Numbered from the stretch's first letter, positions 1-7,914 are shown. The stretch: DNA of 13,993 bases from Sandaracinaceae bacterium (GCA_012514415.1 JAAZAH010000045.1:1-13993); one strand, 5' to 3'. Numbers and translations are program-made. The notes: a model not told the origin generated them from the sequence alone.

Positions 1-909
1 GGCTCGCTCACGGGACGCGCTCTGTCGTCGCTCGCCCTCCGCAATATGCATGAGCTTCTCATGAAGGCCGAGGGCGACGAGCCGATGCTTGTTCACCTTC
101 GGAAGCTCCTTCGCGAGCGCCGCTTCGACGGAGCGCCCAAGCTCAAAGTTTCGCTTTTTTCGATGCCGGGTGCGCGCGCAGCCTTCGCTGAAGCGTTTTA
201 TTTTTCGGGCGATGCGAGGGCGCTGATTCGCGGAGTGCATCATGCCGCCTATCGCCTTGCGCTCCACGCCCCCGAGTACCTTCGAGACGCGCCGAGCGTT
301 TTGAGCTCAGGCGAGCTCCTCTCACTCGATCCACTCACGCTGCTCGCCGAGGGTGCGCCCATCGATCGCTCCGATCCCACCAAAGAGCGAAAGCTCATCC
401 CACTTGCGACGAGCGAAAGCGTCCACCTCCTCTCCCTCGATCGCGAGTACCCAAACGTGAAGGCCGCACCGGAAGCTCCCATCGCGCGCTTTCGTGAGGC
501 GATTCGTCTCATCGGCCTCGGCGGAACAAGTGAGCTCCTCGATCTCGGCCGGTTTTTTCCGGTCGCGATCCCCTCTCTATCTGGCACGGCGGCACGCTTC
601 GGGATCATCGGCGTGGACGTGCAGCTCAAGCCGCTCGCGCTCGCTGTCGCGCTTCTCGAGGCGCTCACATTCGAAAAGCTTCGGCTCTATCTCAGGATGC
701 GCGGGGAGGCCATCGACGAAAGGATCGACCCCCTCATCCGCTATGCGATCCGCGAGACCTTCTTCAAACGGCTCGAGCGCATGCGCCTGCCTTCGTTCGA
801 GACCGAAGATTTCCTCAAGACGCGTGAAAGTTTGCGCATCCTGCGCCCGGAGATCGATCCCGCGGGCGGAGGCTCGATCGCGCCCGAGCTACGAAAACTC
901 ATCGGCTAA
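1..909 (+). CDS. Unrecognised protein, probably 5'-truncated by the window edge
   Basis: I do not recognise this protein family. The reading frame is open from base 1. The first ATG is at 46 and a second in-frame ATG is at 61, but neither has a Shine-Dalgarno sequence, so the gene most likely starts left of the window. If it starts at 46 the product is 287 residues. The visible protein is mixed hydrophobic and charged, with no signal peptide, no clear membrane segment, and no P-loop, metal-binding or other catalytic motif that I can name. Its C-terminal half looks helical (around LALAVALLEALTFEKLRLYL) and very Arg-rich. It is the first of two rightward genes and is separated from the DHH gene by about 195 bases, so operon membership is open. 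The high-GC third positions and long open frame make it a convincing gene; its role is unknown. Confidence 0.7.
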   Translation, partial: GSLTGRALSSLALRNMHELLMKAEGDEPMLVHLRKLLRERRFDGAPKLKVSLFSMPGARAAFAEAFYFSGDARALIRGVHHAAYRLALHAPEYLRDAPSVLSSGELLSLDPLTLLAEGAPIDRSDPTKERKLIPLATSESVHLLSLDREYPNVKAAPEAPIARFREAIRLIGLGGTSELLDLGRFFPVAIPSLSGTAARFGIIGVDVQLKPLALAVALLEALTFEKLRLYLRMRGEAIDERIDPLIRYAIRETFFKRLERMRLPSFETEDFLKTRESLRILRPEIDPAGGGSIAPELRKLIG

Positions 910-1009
910 GCGCGGATTCGCGGAGCGCTCCCAAGTTTTACGACGCCGAGCTCATGCCTCGCGGCTCGAACGCTGCTAGAGTGTTCTGTTCAGCATCGGA
1001 AGGGGCCGC

Positions 1010-1108
1010 ATGAATTCAAGTGTTCACCATGCGATGGAGCCTTGTTCCCCAGGGTGCACTTACCGCTCGGCCCTCGGCCTTCGATCCTTTAACGACCACA
1101 CTGAATGA
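1010..1108 (+). CDS. Possible 32-residue small ORF coupled to the DHH gene
   Basis: This is an ATG-initiated ORF of 32 codons plus TGA. It has a good Shine-Dalgarno sequence (GGAAGGGG, about 4 bases before the ATG). Its stop overlaps the start of the downstream DHH gene as ATGA (1105-1108), the classic arrangement for translational coupling. The DHH start itself has no visible Shine-Dalgarno, which fits re-initiation after this ORF. The peptide begins MNSSVHHAMEPCSPGC and carries a CSPGC (CxxxC) motif, with no membrane span or signal peptide. It could be a leader peptide, a small accessory protein or a chance ORF. No homologue comes to mind and the call rests only on signals in the DNA. Confidence 0.35.
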   Translation: MNSSVHHAMEPCSPGCTYRSALGLRSFNDHTE

Positions 1109-1998
1109 GCCAACGACCTTACCCCCACCTCGTCTACGGCACGCCCCGAAAGCTGCCGCGCGCACATACGCTCCCGGGTCGCGTCGTGGTTCTCGATATC
1201 GCCTTCGCTTCCACAGCCGGCGGTGCGAGCTTTGAGAAGGTCACGCTGCCCTTTCTTGAGGGGCTTGGCGATCGCCTCGTGAAATGGGTCGATCATCACG
1301 ATCACGAAAAGCATCGGGAATACGCGGACGATCCGCGCTTCTTGCTCAAGACCAAGGCCGAAGCCCCCGCCTGTCCCGAGCTCATCACCGAGGAGCTCGT
1401 GCGCGAGGTCGGCCCTTATGAGACGATCTGCTGCCATGGGGATTTCGATGGGCTCTGCGCGGCCGCCAAATGGATCCGCGGAGGCATCGAGCCTTATCCC
1501 GGCGCGGACGCCGACGCGCGCGCCATCGACACGCGTCTCGGCAAACCGAGCGAGCTTGGTCTCCTCTTCGATCGCGCCCTACGTGGCCGCCCACGCGACG
1601 ATGGACTGAGAGGGCTCCTCATCCGGACGCTCGTCGAAGGAGTGCGCGATAAGGGGATGCTAGATCCCTTCATTGAAGCCGGCCGCGAGATGGAGCGCCA
1701 CGAGGCCGAGACGCTCCGTATCGCAGAACGCTACGATTATGAAGGAGAGCTTGCCATCTGTGATGCGACCGAGCGCGGCGGATTCTACGATAAGACGATG
1801 CTTCTCCTCATCGGCCAAGAGCGCGCGAAGGTTGCCCTTGTTTACGATGAGACGACCGTCACGGTGGCGGCGCGCTTCGATAGCGGAGTCGATCTCCTCG
1901 AAATTCTCGGCTTCGACGGAGGCATGCCCACGCGCGTGAGCGTCGGGCGAAAAGAGCTCGACGCCACGCTGAGGAAGCTTCGCGAACGATTCGCCTGA
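1105..1998 (+). CDS. DHH-superfamily phosphoesterase-like protein with permuted motif order
   Basis: The 297-residue predicted cytoplasmic protein carries DHH-superfamily motifs. These enzymes (RecJ, NrnA/NrnB, cyclic-dinucleotide phosphodiesterases) use two metal ions, usually Mn2+, to cleave phosphodiester bonds. A VVVLDIAF strand holds Asp31, resembling motif II. WVDHHDHE at 62-68 resembles motif III. CHGDFDGLCAA at 110-120 resembles motif I (HxDxDG). In canonical members motif I comes first, so the order here appears to be II-III-I. Near the C-terminus, AARFDSGVDLLEILGFDGG (256-273) resembles the DHHA1 substrate-binding domain, but the usual GGGH is replaced by DGGM. The ATG overlaps the stop of a small upstream ORF, and the gene ends 3 bases before the convergent amidase gene. 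Substrate unknown: oligoribonucleotide, 3'-phosphoadenosine phosphate and cyclic dinucleotide are all possible. The superfamily call is fairly secure; the exact activity is not. Confidence 0.75.
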   Translation: MSQRPYPHLVYGTPRKLPRAHTLPGRVVVLDIAFASTAGGASFEKVTLPFLEGLGDRLVKWVDHHDHEKHREYADDPRFLLKTKAEAPACPELITEELVREVGPYETICCHGDFDGLCAAAKWIRGGIEPYPGADADARAIDTRLGKPSELGLLFDRALRGRPRDDGLRGLLIRTLVEGVRDKGMLDPFIEAGREMERHEAETLRIAERYDYEGELAICDATERGGFYDKTMLLLIGQERAKVALVYDETTVTVAARFDSGVDLLEILGFDGGMPTRVSVGRKELDATLRKLRERFA

Positions 1999-2001
1999 GG
2001 C

Positions 2002-3477
2002 TTAGGACCCCGGCGGCGGTCGCCATCCTCCGAAGCGCTTCTCGAGGAAGAGCGCTGCGGCGATGGTGAGGTGATCGCGCTCATGGTTGGCGGCGACTTG
2101 GACGCCGAGGGGGAGGCCCTTTTTCGAGAGGCCGAGCGGCACTTGCGTCGCCGGGATCTCCATCATGTTGAGGATGCCCGTATAGACCCAGCGGAAGGGA
2201 AAGAGGAGCGGGACGCCATGCTTCGGCGCGGGAACGGGATGCGAGGGGTAGAGCATGATCCCGTCCTCGCCGAGCTCCTCGCTAAGCTCTCTTCGGAGCT
2301 CGAGGCCAAGCTCGACGAGTTCACGCTGCTTTTCTTCCATCGATTCTCCAACCTGCTCGAGTGCGGCGAGAATCACGGCAGGGAGCGTATGATCGCTGAC
2401 TCCGAGGAAATAGCGGAAGAGCTCAGGGAGAAGCTTGAACCCACCGTCTTTGCCCTCGCCCATCAGCTCACGGAATGTGGTGCCCCCATCGGCAGCGAGC
2501 ATGGCGGCCCAAATCTCAAAGGAGCGTTCGAGCTTCGGAAAGCGTTTCTCGATGACCTGAGCGCCTAGGGACTCGAGCGCGCGCGCGACCTCGTTTTGAG
2601 CCGTCCGGAGCTCGGCATGGACGCGGTTTCGCCCATCGTCCGGCACGTGGAGGACGCGGAGCTTGCTGAGATCGACCTTGGACGGATCGCCGAACTCCAT
2701 CTCACGCGCACCTTCGCAGATGCCGTCGGGACCGCGCATGATGTCGACGAGGAGCGCGAGGTCTTCGGCGTTTCGCGCGAGCGGTCCCGTGGTGCAATAG
2801 CGCGCGGAGTTATTCTCCGCGGCCGGATATTGACCGCTATTCGGGATGAGGCCGCCCGTGGGCTTATGCCCGAAGATCCCGTTGAAGAAGGCGGGCATGC
2901 GGATGGAGCCGCCGATATCGGATCCGAGACCAAAGGGGCTGCCGCCTGCGCCGATGATCGCGCCCTCTCCCGATGAGGAGCCGCCGACGATTCGGCTCGG
3001 ATCGTAGGGGTTGTTCGTCCGACCGTAGACTTTGTTGTTGCCCTCCATCCACATGCAGAGCTCGGAGACATTCGTTTTGCCCATGGGGATGGCGCCCGCG
3101 TCGACGAGGCGCTTTACGGCGGTTGCCGTCTCGCTCGGCCGAATGCCGATGCGTGCAACGAGCCCGCTCGTAAACGGAGTCTCCGGCATCGCGAAGCTCT
3201 CTTTGATCGTGCAGGGCACGCCATGGAGGGGACCCAGATCGGCGCCGCGCTCTCGTGCCGCGTCCGCTTCCTTTGCCATGGCTCGCGCGCTCGGGGCGAG
3301 GTCGTAGACAACCGCGTTGAGCTGGGGGTTGACGGCGGCGATGCGATCGAGATGCGCGTTGACAACCTCGATGGAGCGGAGCTCACCATGGCGGATGGCG
3401 CGGGCAAGCTCAGTGGCGGAGCTCCGAAGGATCTTCTCGCTTCGGGAGTCGGTCTTGTCGGGGAGGATAGCGGTCAT
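2002..3477 (-). CDS. Amidase-signature family hydrolase, FAAH2-like
   Basis: This enzyme should hydrolyse an amide bond; the closest resemblance I see is to fatty acid amide hydrolase 2-type enzymes. The Ser-Ser-Lys triad is intact. Lys92 lies in GVPCTIKES, the cis-Ser167 in GGSSSGEG, and the nucleophile Ser191 in GSDIGGSIRMPA. The 75- and 24-residue spacings match mammalian FAAH (K142/S217/S241). The C-terminal YTGILNMMEIPATQVPLG and LPLGVQV segments, and the closing FLEKRFGGW, also fit this branch, giving 491 residues in all. I chose the ATG at 3477 because the upstream in-frame codons begin with a TTG at 3555 inside the divergent gcvPB gene. No Shine-Dalgarno is obvious before 3477. There is no signal peptide, so it is probably cytoplasmic or peripheral. 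The true substrate cannot be told from sequence: aryl amides, lipid amides or peptide-like amides are alternatives. It is not GatA, since no gatC or gatB accompanies it. Confidence 0.87.
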   Translation of the reverse strand: MTAILPDKTDSRSEKILRSSATELARAIRHGELRSIEVVNAHLDRIAAVNPQLNAVVYDLAPSARAMAKEADAARERGADLGPLHGVPCTIKESFAMPETPFTSGLVARIGIRPSETATAVKRLVDAGAIPMGKTNVSELCMWMEGNNKVYGRTNNPYDPSRIVGGSSSGEGAIIGAGGSPFGLGSDIGGSIRMPAFFNGIFGHKPTGGLIPNSGQYPAAENNSARYCTTGPLARNAEDLALLVDIMRGPDGICEGAREMEFGDPSKVDLSKLRVLHVPDDGRNRVHAELRTAQNEVARALESLGAQVIEKRFPKLERSFEIWAAMLAADGGTTFRELMGEGKDGGFKLLPELFRYFLGVSDHTLPAVILAALEQVGESMEEKQRELVELGLELRRELSEELGEDGIMLYPSHPVPAPKHGVPLLFPFRWVYTGILNMMEIPATQVPLGLSKKGLPLGVQVAANHERDHLTIAAALFLEKRFGGWRPPPGS

Positions 3478-3521
3478 GGGGGGATTATGACTCACTTGGC
3501 GGAAATCGCCCGATCGGCTAT

Positions 3522-3527
3522 GAAGGA
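3522..3527 (+). promoter_or_regulatory. Shine-Dalgarno of gcvPB
   Basis: GAAGGA lies six bases before the ATG at 3534. It fixes the gcvPB start and argues against placing the divergent amidase start at the upstream TTG (3555), which would lie inside gcvPB. Confidence 0.7.
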
Positions 3528-3533
3528 CGCGAC

Positions 3534-5030
3534 ATGACGATAGGCTCCGCAGCAAAAGGTCTGAACCTCGAAACCCCCTTGATCTTTGAGCAAGGGGCTC
3601 CCACGCGGAGCGGCGTCTCGCTCCCCAAGCTCGACGTGCCCGACGTGGATCCGAAGGCGCATTTCGGTTCGCTCGCGCGAAATGAGGCGCCTGGACTCCC
3701 CGAGCTCTTCGAGCCCGAAGTCGTCCGTCATTATGTGCGGCTCAGCCAGCAGAACTTCTCGATCGACACGGGAATGTATCCGCTCGGCTCATGCACGATG
3801 AAATACAACCCGAAGGTGAACGAGTGGGCGGCACGTCTTCCCGGCTTCGCGGGACTCCATCCGCTCACGCCCGATGCGAAAGCTCAGGGCGCCCTCGAGC
3901 TCATGTACCGGCTCGAAAAGGCGCTCGCGACGATTTGCGGCATGGATCGCGTTACGCTTCATCCGGCGGCAGGTGCGCAGGGCGAGCTCGTCGGGCTCAT
4001 GATGATCCGCGCTTACCACCAGTCGAAGGGGCGCAATCCAAAGAAGATCCTCATCCCCGATACGGCGCACGGGACCAACCCCGCTTCGTGTGCACTCAAT
4101 GGCTTTGACGCCGTGCCCTTTCCGGTCGGCGAAGACGGGATCGTTCGAACCGAGGATCTCGCGCCCTTCATCGATGAAGATGTGGCCGGCATCATGCTCA
4201 CGAACCCGAATACGGTCGGGCTTTTTGAGACCAATATCCAAAAAATCGCCGAGATGGTGCATTCGGTCGGTGGGCTCGTTTACGGGGACGGGGCCAATCT
4301 CAACGCCCTGATGGGCAAGGCGCGCCCCGGCGATCTCGGCATCGATGTGATGCAGTTCAACCTGCACAAGACCTTCACGACGCCCCACGGCGGCGGTGGT
4401 CCGGGATCGGGACCCGTCGGCTATAAAGACATCCTCGCCCCGTTCGCTCCTTCACCCACCGTCGAGGTGGATGAAAACGGCAGCTACTATCTCGATGAAA
4501 ACCGCCCCGAGAGCGTCGGCCGCGTCCGCGCCTTCCAGGGCAATTTCGGGATGCTCGTCCGCGCCTATGCGTATATTCGCGAGATGGGCCCCGAGGGCCT
4601 CCGCCGAGCGACCGAGCTCGCTGTCCTCAACGCGAACTACCTCAAAGAACGCCTCGGCGAGATCTGGGACGTGGCCTACGATCGCCGCTGCATGCACGAG
4701 GTGGTGATCAGCGATAAGCATCTCCGCGAGACGGGCGTGACCACGCTCGATATCGCCAAACGCCTCATCGATCATGGTTTCCATCCACCGACGGTGTATT
4801 TCCCGCTCGTTGTGAAGGGCGCGATGCTGATCGAGCCTACCGAAACCGAGAGCCTCCAGACCCTCGATCATTTCGTCGAAGTGATGGCGTCGATCGCCAA
4901 AGAAGCCGAGACTGAGCCCGAAAAGGTTAAGAGCGCGCCGAACCTGACGCGTCTCCGCCGTCTCGACGAAGCGCGGGCGGCGCGTCGCCCGGTCCTCCGC
5001 TATCGGCCCGTCGAGAGCGCGGGCGCCTGA
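3534..5030 (+). CDS. gcvPB: Glycine dehydrogenase (decarboxylating) subunit 2, PLP-containing
   Basis: This is the C-terminal half of a split P-protein of the glycine cleavage system. With GcvPA it decarboxylates glycine and passes the aminomethyl group to lipoyl-GcvH in the cytoplasm. The 498-residue length is normal for the subunit. Family signatures are the SCTMKYNPK block (86-94), HPAAGAQGE (143-151), AHGTNPAS (178-185) and the PLP-lysine motif NLHKTFTTPHGGGGPG, with Lys279 as the Schiff-base residue. The start is supported by GAAGGA at 3522-3527, six bases before the ATG. Only 56 bases separate this gene from the divergent amidase, leaving no room for a typical tandem glycine riboswitch, and I see none. 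gcvPA, gcvH, gcvT and lpd are not in the window, so the partner genes must lie elsewhere. It ends 6 bases before the convergent porin gene. Confidence 0.97.
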   Translation: MTIGSAAKGLNLETPLIFEQGAPTRSGVSLPKLDVPDVDPKAHFGSLARNEAPGLPELFEPEVVRHYVRLSQQNFSIDTGMYPLGSCTMKYNPKVNEWAARLPGFAGLHPLTPDAKAQGALELMYRLEKALATICGMDRVTLHPAAGAQGELVGLMMIRAYHQSKGRNPKKILIPDTAHGTNPASCALNGFDAVPFPVGEDGIVRTEDLAPFIDEDVAGIMLTNPNTVGLFETNIQKIAEMVHSVGGLVYGDGANLNALMGKARPGDLGIDVMQFNLHKTFTTPHGGGGPGSGPVGYKDILAPFAPSPTVEVDENGSYYLDENRPESVGRVRAFQGNFGMLVRAYAYIREMGPEGLRRATELAVLNANYLKERLGEIWDVAYDRRCMHEVVISDKHLRETGVTTLDIAKRLIDHGFHPPTVYFPLVVKGAMLIEPTETESLQTLDHFVEVMASIAKEAETEPEKVKSAPNLTRLRRLDEARAARRPVLRYRPVESAGA

Positions 5031-5036
5031 TTCGGC

Positions 5037-6548
5037 TTAGGGATAGTTGACTTGGAGCTGGACACGCGCGACGTGTCCGCTCTGCTGATCGTAGGGATAA
5101 AGATCCGAGGTTCGCTCGACGATATCGTAGGCGAGGGTGAGCTCGATCTGCTTGATGATCTGCCACTCCACCCCGATCTCGAGCTCCTTGATGAGGTAAT
5201 GCGGGGCGTTCACCGTGCTCTTCTTCCCGCCGTCATAATAGGCGGCGCGGAGGAAGGGGATGATCGAGACCGTGCCGAAGGGCTCGTCGATTTTATACAT
5301 GATCTGCGCCGCGCCTCCGATGAGCTGTCTTGAGCGGATGAGCGTGCGATCGTCTTCGCCTCGGGGGCCTTGAGAGGGGCCCTTACCGAGGTTGCCCTCA
5401 AACTGGATGCCAAAGGGCTGGGGGTAGAGGATGAAAGCGAGGTAGCCTCGTGTATCGACGATCGAAGCATCGTCGTCTTCGAGCCGGTACATCGTGCCGC
5501 CTTGGTCCTCGGTGCGGACGGTGAACCGCCCCCAATACGCGCCTCCCGAGACCTCGAGGAGCTGTGAGCGCAAGCGGAAGGGATAGGCGACGCGGCCAAT
5601 CACGTGAAAATTGCCGTCGAGCTCGGGCTGATTTGCGGTCTGGCCGTTATAGACCCCGAGCGCGACCAGGCCGTAATCGCCCGTTCCCTTCAGCCTCTTT
5701 TCCTTGATCTCGGCGTGGACCGCTTGGGTTTTCCGTGGCGTGTAATAGAAGAAGACGCCGAGATCGCGCTCATCTTTGACGGCGCTATTGAGCGCGTCGT
5801 TTCGGTCGAGCGCGAGCCGCTGGCTGCTCGATTGAAGGTTCTCAAAACCAAAAGGAACCTTCGACTGGCCGGGGCGCACGCGAAACTCGCGCTTCTTATC
5901 GAAATAGAGGTCGAAATAAAGATCGCGAAGCGAGAGGGTGTGCATGGTCCCTCCCGCCATGGAGACGACGTCGACCTGAAAATAGAACGCGACGTGCTGG
6001 TGGAGGTCCGCCGCAAGGACGAGGCGTGCTCTGCGGATGGCGAAACCATTTCCTCCGCCGATGGAGCGATCGCCCTGATGGTTGATAAGATCGGGATTGG
6101 AGCGCGGCGTCGGGATGCCGTTGTATCGAAGCTGGGTATAACCGCTCAGCTTAAAGCGCTCGAAGAAGCTCGCCGCCTTCGATTTTTTTTCTTCGTTGTT
6201 TTCCTCTTGGTCCGCATCGTCGGCGTTCGCTTCGGGCTTGGTGACCTCATCTGCCTGAGAGGCTTCCGCATCGTCGGCGTCCTCCTCTCCGCTCTGCGCG
6301 CCTAAGTCGGTATCCTCATCCAAGGGGCCCTTGGGGGGCGTGGCGCTCAGCGCATCCAAGGCGTCCTCCCGGGGGGTCTTGGTTCCGGCAGACTCACTTT
6401 CGGCGTGCGATTCGGAGGATTCACCCGGCTCCGTTGGAGGTGTCTCGTCGGGCGTCTCCGTTTGGGCGCGCGCATCGCTGGCGAAACCGACCGCGGCAAG
6501 CACAAGGAGGAGAGAGAGGTCAGAGCGAAAAAGTTTCAACCGCGACAT
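5037..6548 (-). CDS. Porin O/P-type outer-membrane beta-barrel with acidic linker
   Basis: This is a 503-residue predicted outer-membrane porin resembling the phosphate-selective porin O/P family. Residues 1-28 form a signal peptide with a cleavage site after ASDARA. Residues 29 to about 125 are a disordered, strongly acidic linker rich in Glu, Asp, Ser and Pro (for example GEEDADDAEASQADE). From about 133 (FKLSGYTQLRYNG) the protein alternates amphipathic strands with charged loops. It includes FAIRRARLVLAADL and FYFQVDVV segments and a VRPGQSKVPFGFE motif typical of OprP-like barrels. It ends in an aromatic-containing final strand (QLQVNYP). The anion specificity implied by the family name cannot be assumed; many members have other substrates. 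The gene faces gcvPB tail to tail. A 331-base gap upstream probably carries its promoter, although I could not recognise -35 and -10 boxes. No phosphate-transport or pho genes are nearby. Confidence 0.85.
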   Translation of the reverse strand: MSRLKLFRSDLSLLLVLAAVGFASDARAQTETPDETPPTEPGESSESHAESESAGTKTPREDALDALSATPPKGPLDEDTDLGAQSGEEDADDAEASQADEVTKPEANADDADQEENNEEKKSKAASFFERFKLSGYTQLRYNGIPTPRSNPDLINHQGDRSIGGGNGFAIRRARLVLAADLHQHVAFYFQVDVVSMAGGTMHTLSLRDLYFDLYFDKKREFRVRPGQSKVPFGFENLQSSSQRLALDRNDALNSAVKDERDLGVFFYYTPRKTQAVHAEIKEKRLKGTGDYGLVALGVYNGQTANQPELDGNFHVIGRVAYPFRLRSQLLEVSGGAYWGRFTVRTEDQGGTMYRLEDDDASIVDTRGYLAFILYPQPFGIQFEGNLGKGPSQGPRGEDDRTLIRSRQLIGGAAQIMYKIDEPFGTVSIIPFLRAAYYDGGKKSTVNAPHYLIKELEIGVEWQIIKQIELTLAYDIVERTSDLYPYDQQSGHVARVQLQVNYP

Positions 6549-6879
6549 CGTCGGTCTCGATTCCTGTCATGAAATTGATGAGCGCCCGAAACCTACGTCA
6601 TCGAGTTGTCATCTTGGTGTCGCGTACGAAACAAGTTGACCCCGCCCTGATGCGGGATTGTCACAGGGATGATACGTAACGAACGCGCTTCCTCTTGCCG
6701 CGAGATCGGGGCACGCAGCCAGAGCGAACGCGAAAGCCGGTTTCCTCCCTCCGGGGTTTGTCCTGCCGGAAGCGCAGCACGCCCCTCGCCCCCACGAGCG
6801 CAGATTCACCAAGAGCACCGCTGCAAATCACGCTGAGGGATGATCTTGACGAACCCAGGTCGACTGCGCGGAAGACGCC
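6549..6879. other. Intergenic region upstream of the porin gene
   Basis: This 331-base stretch lies between the porin start and the stop of the upstream ArsA-like gene; both genes read leftward. I found no convincing ORF, tRNA or T-tailed terminator in it. It should hold the porin promoter and 5' leader, but no good -35/-10 pair is visible. The only structure I noted is a short inverted repeat, CCCGC-CCTGAT-GCGGG, near 6640-6656, with a 5-bp stem that is too weak to interpret. Confidence 0.5.
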
Positions 6880-7914
6880 TTAGCGCGCGAAAGCGAGGCT
6901 GAGCTCGTCGAGCTCGGCGGGCCCGAGTTCGGGGCTGATGAAATCCTTCAGGAAGATTTTGGCCGCCGGGATCGCATCGAGGATGCGGATGCTCGACCGC
7001 TGAACCTCTTCCCTGAGCGCACGCGCTCGCCCCGCCCGCGCGAGGTGGATCGCGGGCGAGTCCTCGCCGAGCTTTCCGGGAAGCGCCTCGAAGATGGGAC
7101 GTTCCTCGGCTGGAAAGAGCTCGGGAAGCACGCGGTTGACAACGAGCCGCCCGACGGGGAATTGCAGCTCATCACGCAGCGCCGCATGAAGCTCGAGCGT
7201 CTCATTCGCCGGCATGTCTTCTGGGAGCGCGACAAGCACGATGGCGCTCTCTGTCGGATCTTTGAAGAGCGCGATGGCCCGGTCGGCCTCCCGCCTCAGA
7301 AGCCCCGGGGGCGCGAGCTTTTGGATCACGAGGGGAACGCGAAGCATCTCGAGCGCGTGCCCAGTTGCCTGGGCATCGACCACGACGACATCGTATTCGG
7401 GCTCGCCGGATGGAGGGCTCGAATGAAAGAATGCCTTTCCGAGCATCGACCACGCCGCAAGCCCCGGGACGCCGTCGATGAAGGAGCGCACCAACCGGTT
7501 CTCGAAGATGAGCTTATAGAGCGTGCGCACTTTGAGCACCATCATGCCGTACTCCTCGAGCGCCGCTTTGGGCGTGAGCAGCACGGTGTCGAGGTTCGGG
7601 CGCACTTGCCTTGAGATCTCGGTGCCGATGGGTGGGATATCGAGGAAGGAGCTCACGCGTTCCTTACTTTCGACAATCGCGAGGAGCGTCCGCTTACCAT
7701 CTTTGGCCGCCGCGAGGGCAATCGCGGTCGCGACGGCGGATTTGCCGACGCCGCCTTTGCCAACGACGAAGAGAAAACGACGATCGAGAAGGTGCATCGT
7801 TGCCTCTTCTAGCAGGGCTTCGAGGGTTTTGCCCGCCCTCTTGCCCTTTGCGTCTGGATCCCGAGGTCTTTTCGCGAGTTGACGCGAGCCGAGCGAGGTG
7901 TCGTCGCGCCCCAT
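6880..7914 (-). CDS. ArsA/Get3-like (SIMIBI) ATPase
   Basis: This is a predicted cytoplasmic ATPase of the ArsA/Get3 branch of deviant-Walker P-loop proteins. FLFVVGKGGVGKSA (48-60) is the deviant Walker A with the signature Lys. VVVVDAQATGHALEM (176-190) corresponds to the DTAPTGHTLR switch of ArsA/Get3, with Gln-Ala in place of Ala-Pro. I see no Cys anywhere, so neither the Get3 CxxC zinc dimer site nor the ArsA arsenite-binding cysteines are present. Arsenic export and tail-anchored insertion are therefore both unlikely, and the role is unknown. The ATG at 7914 directly follows the TGA of the upstream methyltransferase gene (TGAATG), indicating coupling. A second start at 7797 has a strong Shine-Dalgarno (AGAAGAGG, 5 bases away) and begins just before Walker A, as most family members do, giving 305 residues. 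Either start, or both, may be used. Confidence 0.85.
   Translation of the reverse strand: MGRDDTSLGSRQLAKRPRDPDAKGKRAGKTLEALLEEATMHLLDRRFLFVVGKGGVGKSAVATAIALAAAKDGKRTLLAIVESKERVSSFLDIPPIGTEISRQVRPNLDTVLLTPKAALEEYGMMVLKVRTLYKLIFENRLVRSFIDGVPGLAAWSMLGKAFFHSSPPSGEPEYDVVVVDAQATGHALEMLRVPLVIQKLAPPGLLRREADRAIALFKDPTESAIVLVALPEDMPANETLELHAALRDELQFPVGRLVVNRVLPELFPAEERPIFEALPGKLGEDSPAIHLARAGRARALREEVQRSSIRILDAIPAAKIFLKDFISPELGPAELDELSLAFAR

Noticed and set aside
1268..1275. GCGATCGC, the HIP1-type octamer, seen here and at 6066-6073 and 13195-13202
   Set aside because: Three copies in 14 kb of GC-rich, GATC-rich DNA are too few to call an enrichment; a genome-wide count against a Markov expectation would be needed.
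5604..6305. 233-codon rightward frame antisense to the porin gene
   Set aside because: It is a shadow of the porin gene, whose signal peptide and barrel strands identify the true frame; long antisense frames are common in such GC-rich DNA.
6609..6818. 69-codon leftward frame in the gap before the porin gene
   Set aside because: It needs a GTG start, lacks a Shine-Dalgarno, and its composition (Gly, Arg and Cys without domain-like patterns) does not resemble the real genes around it.
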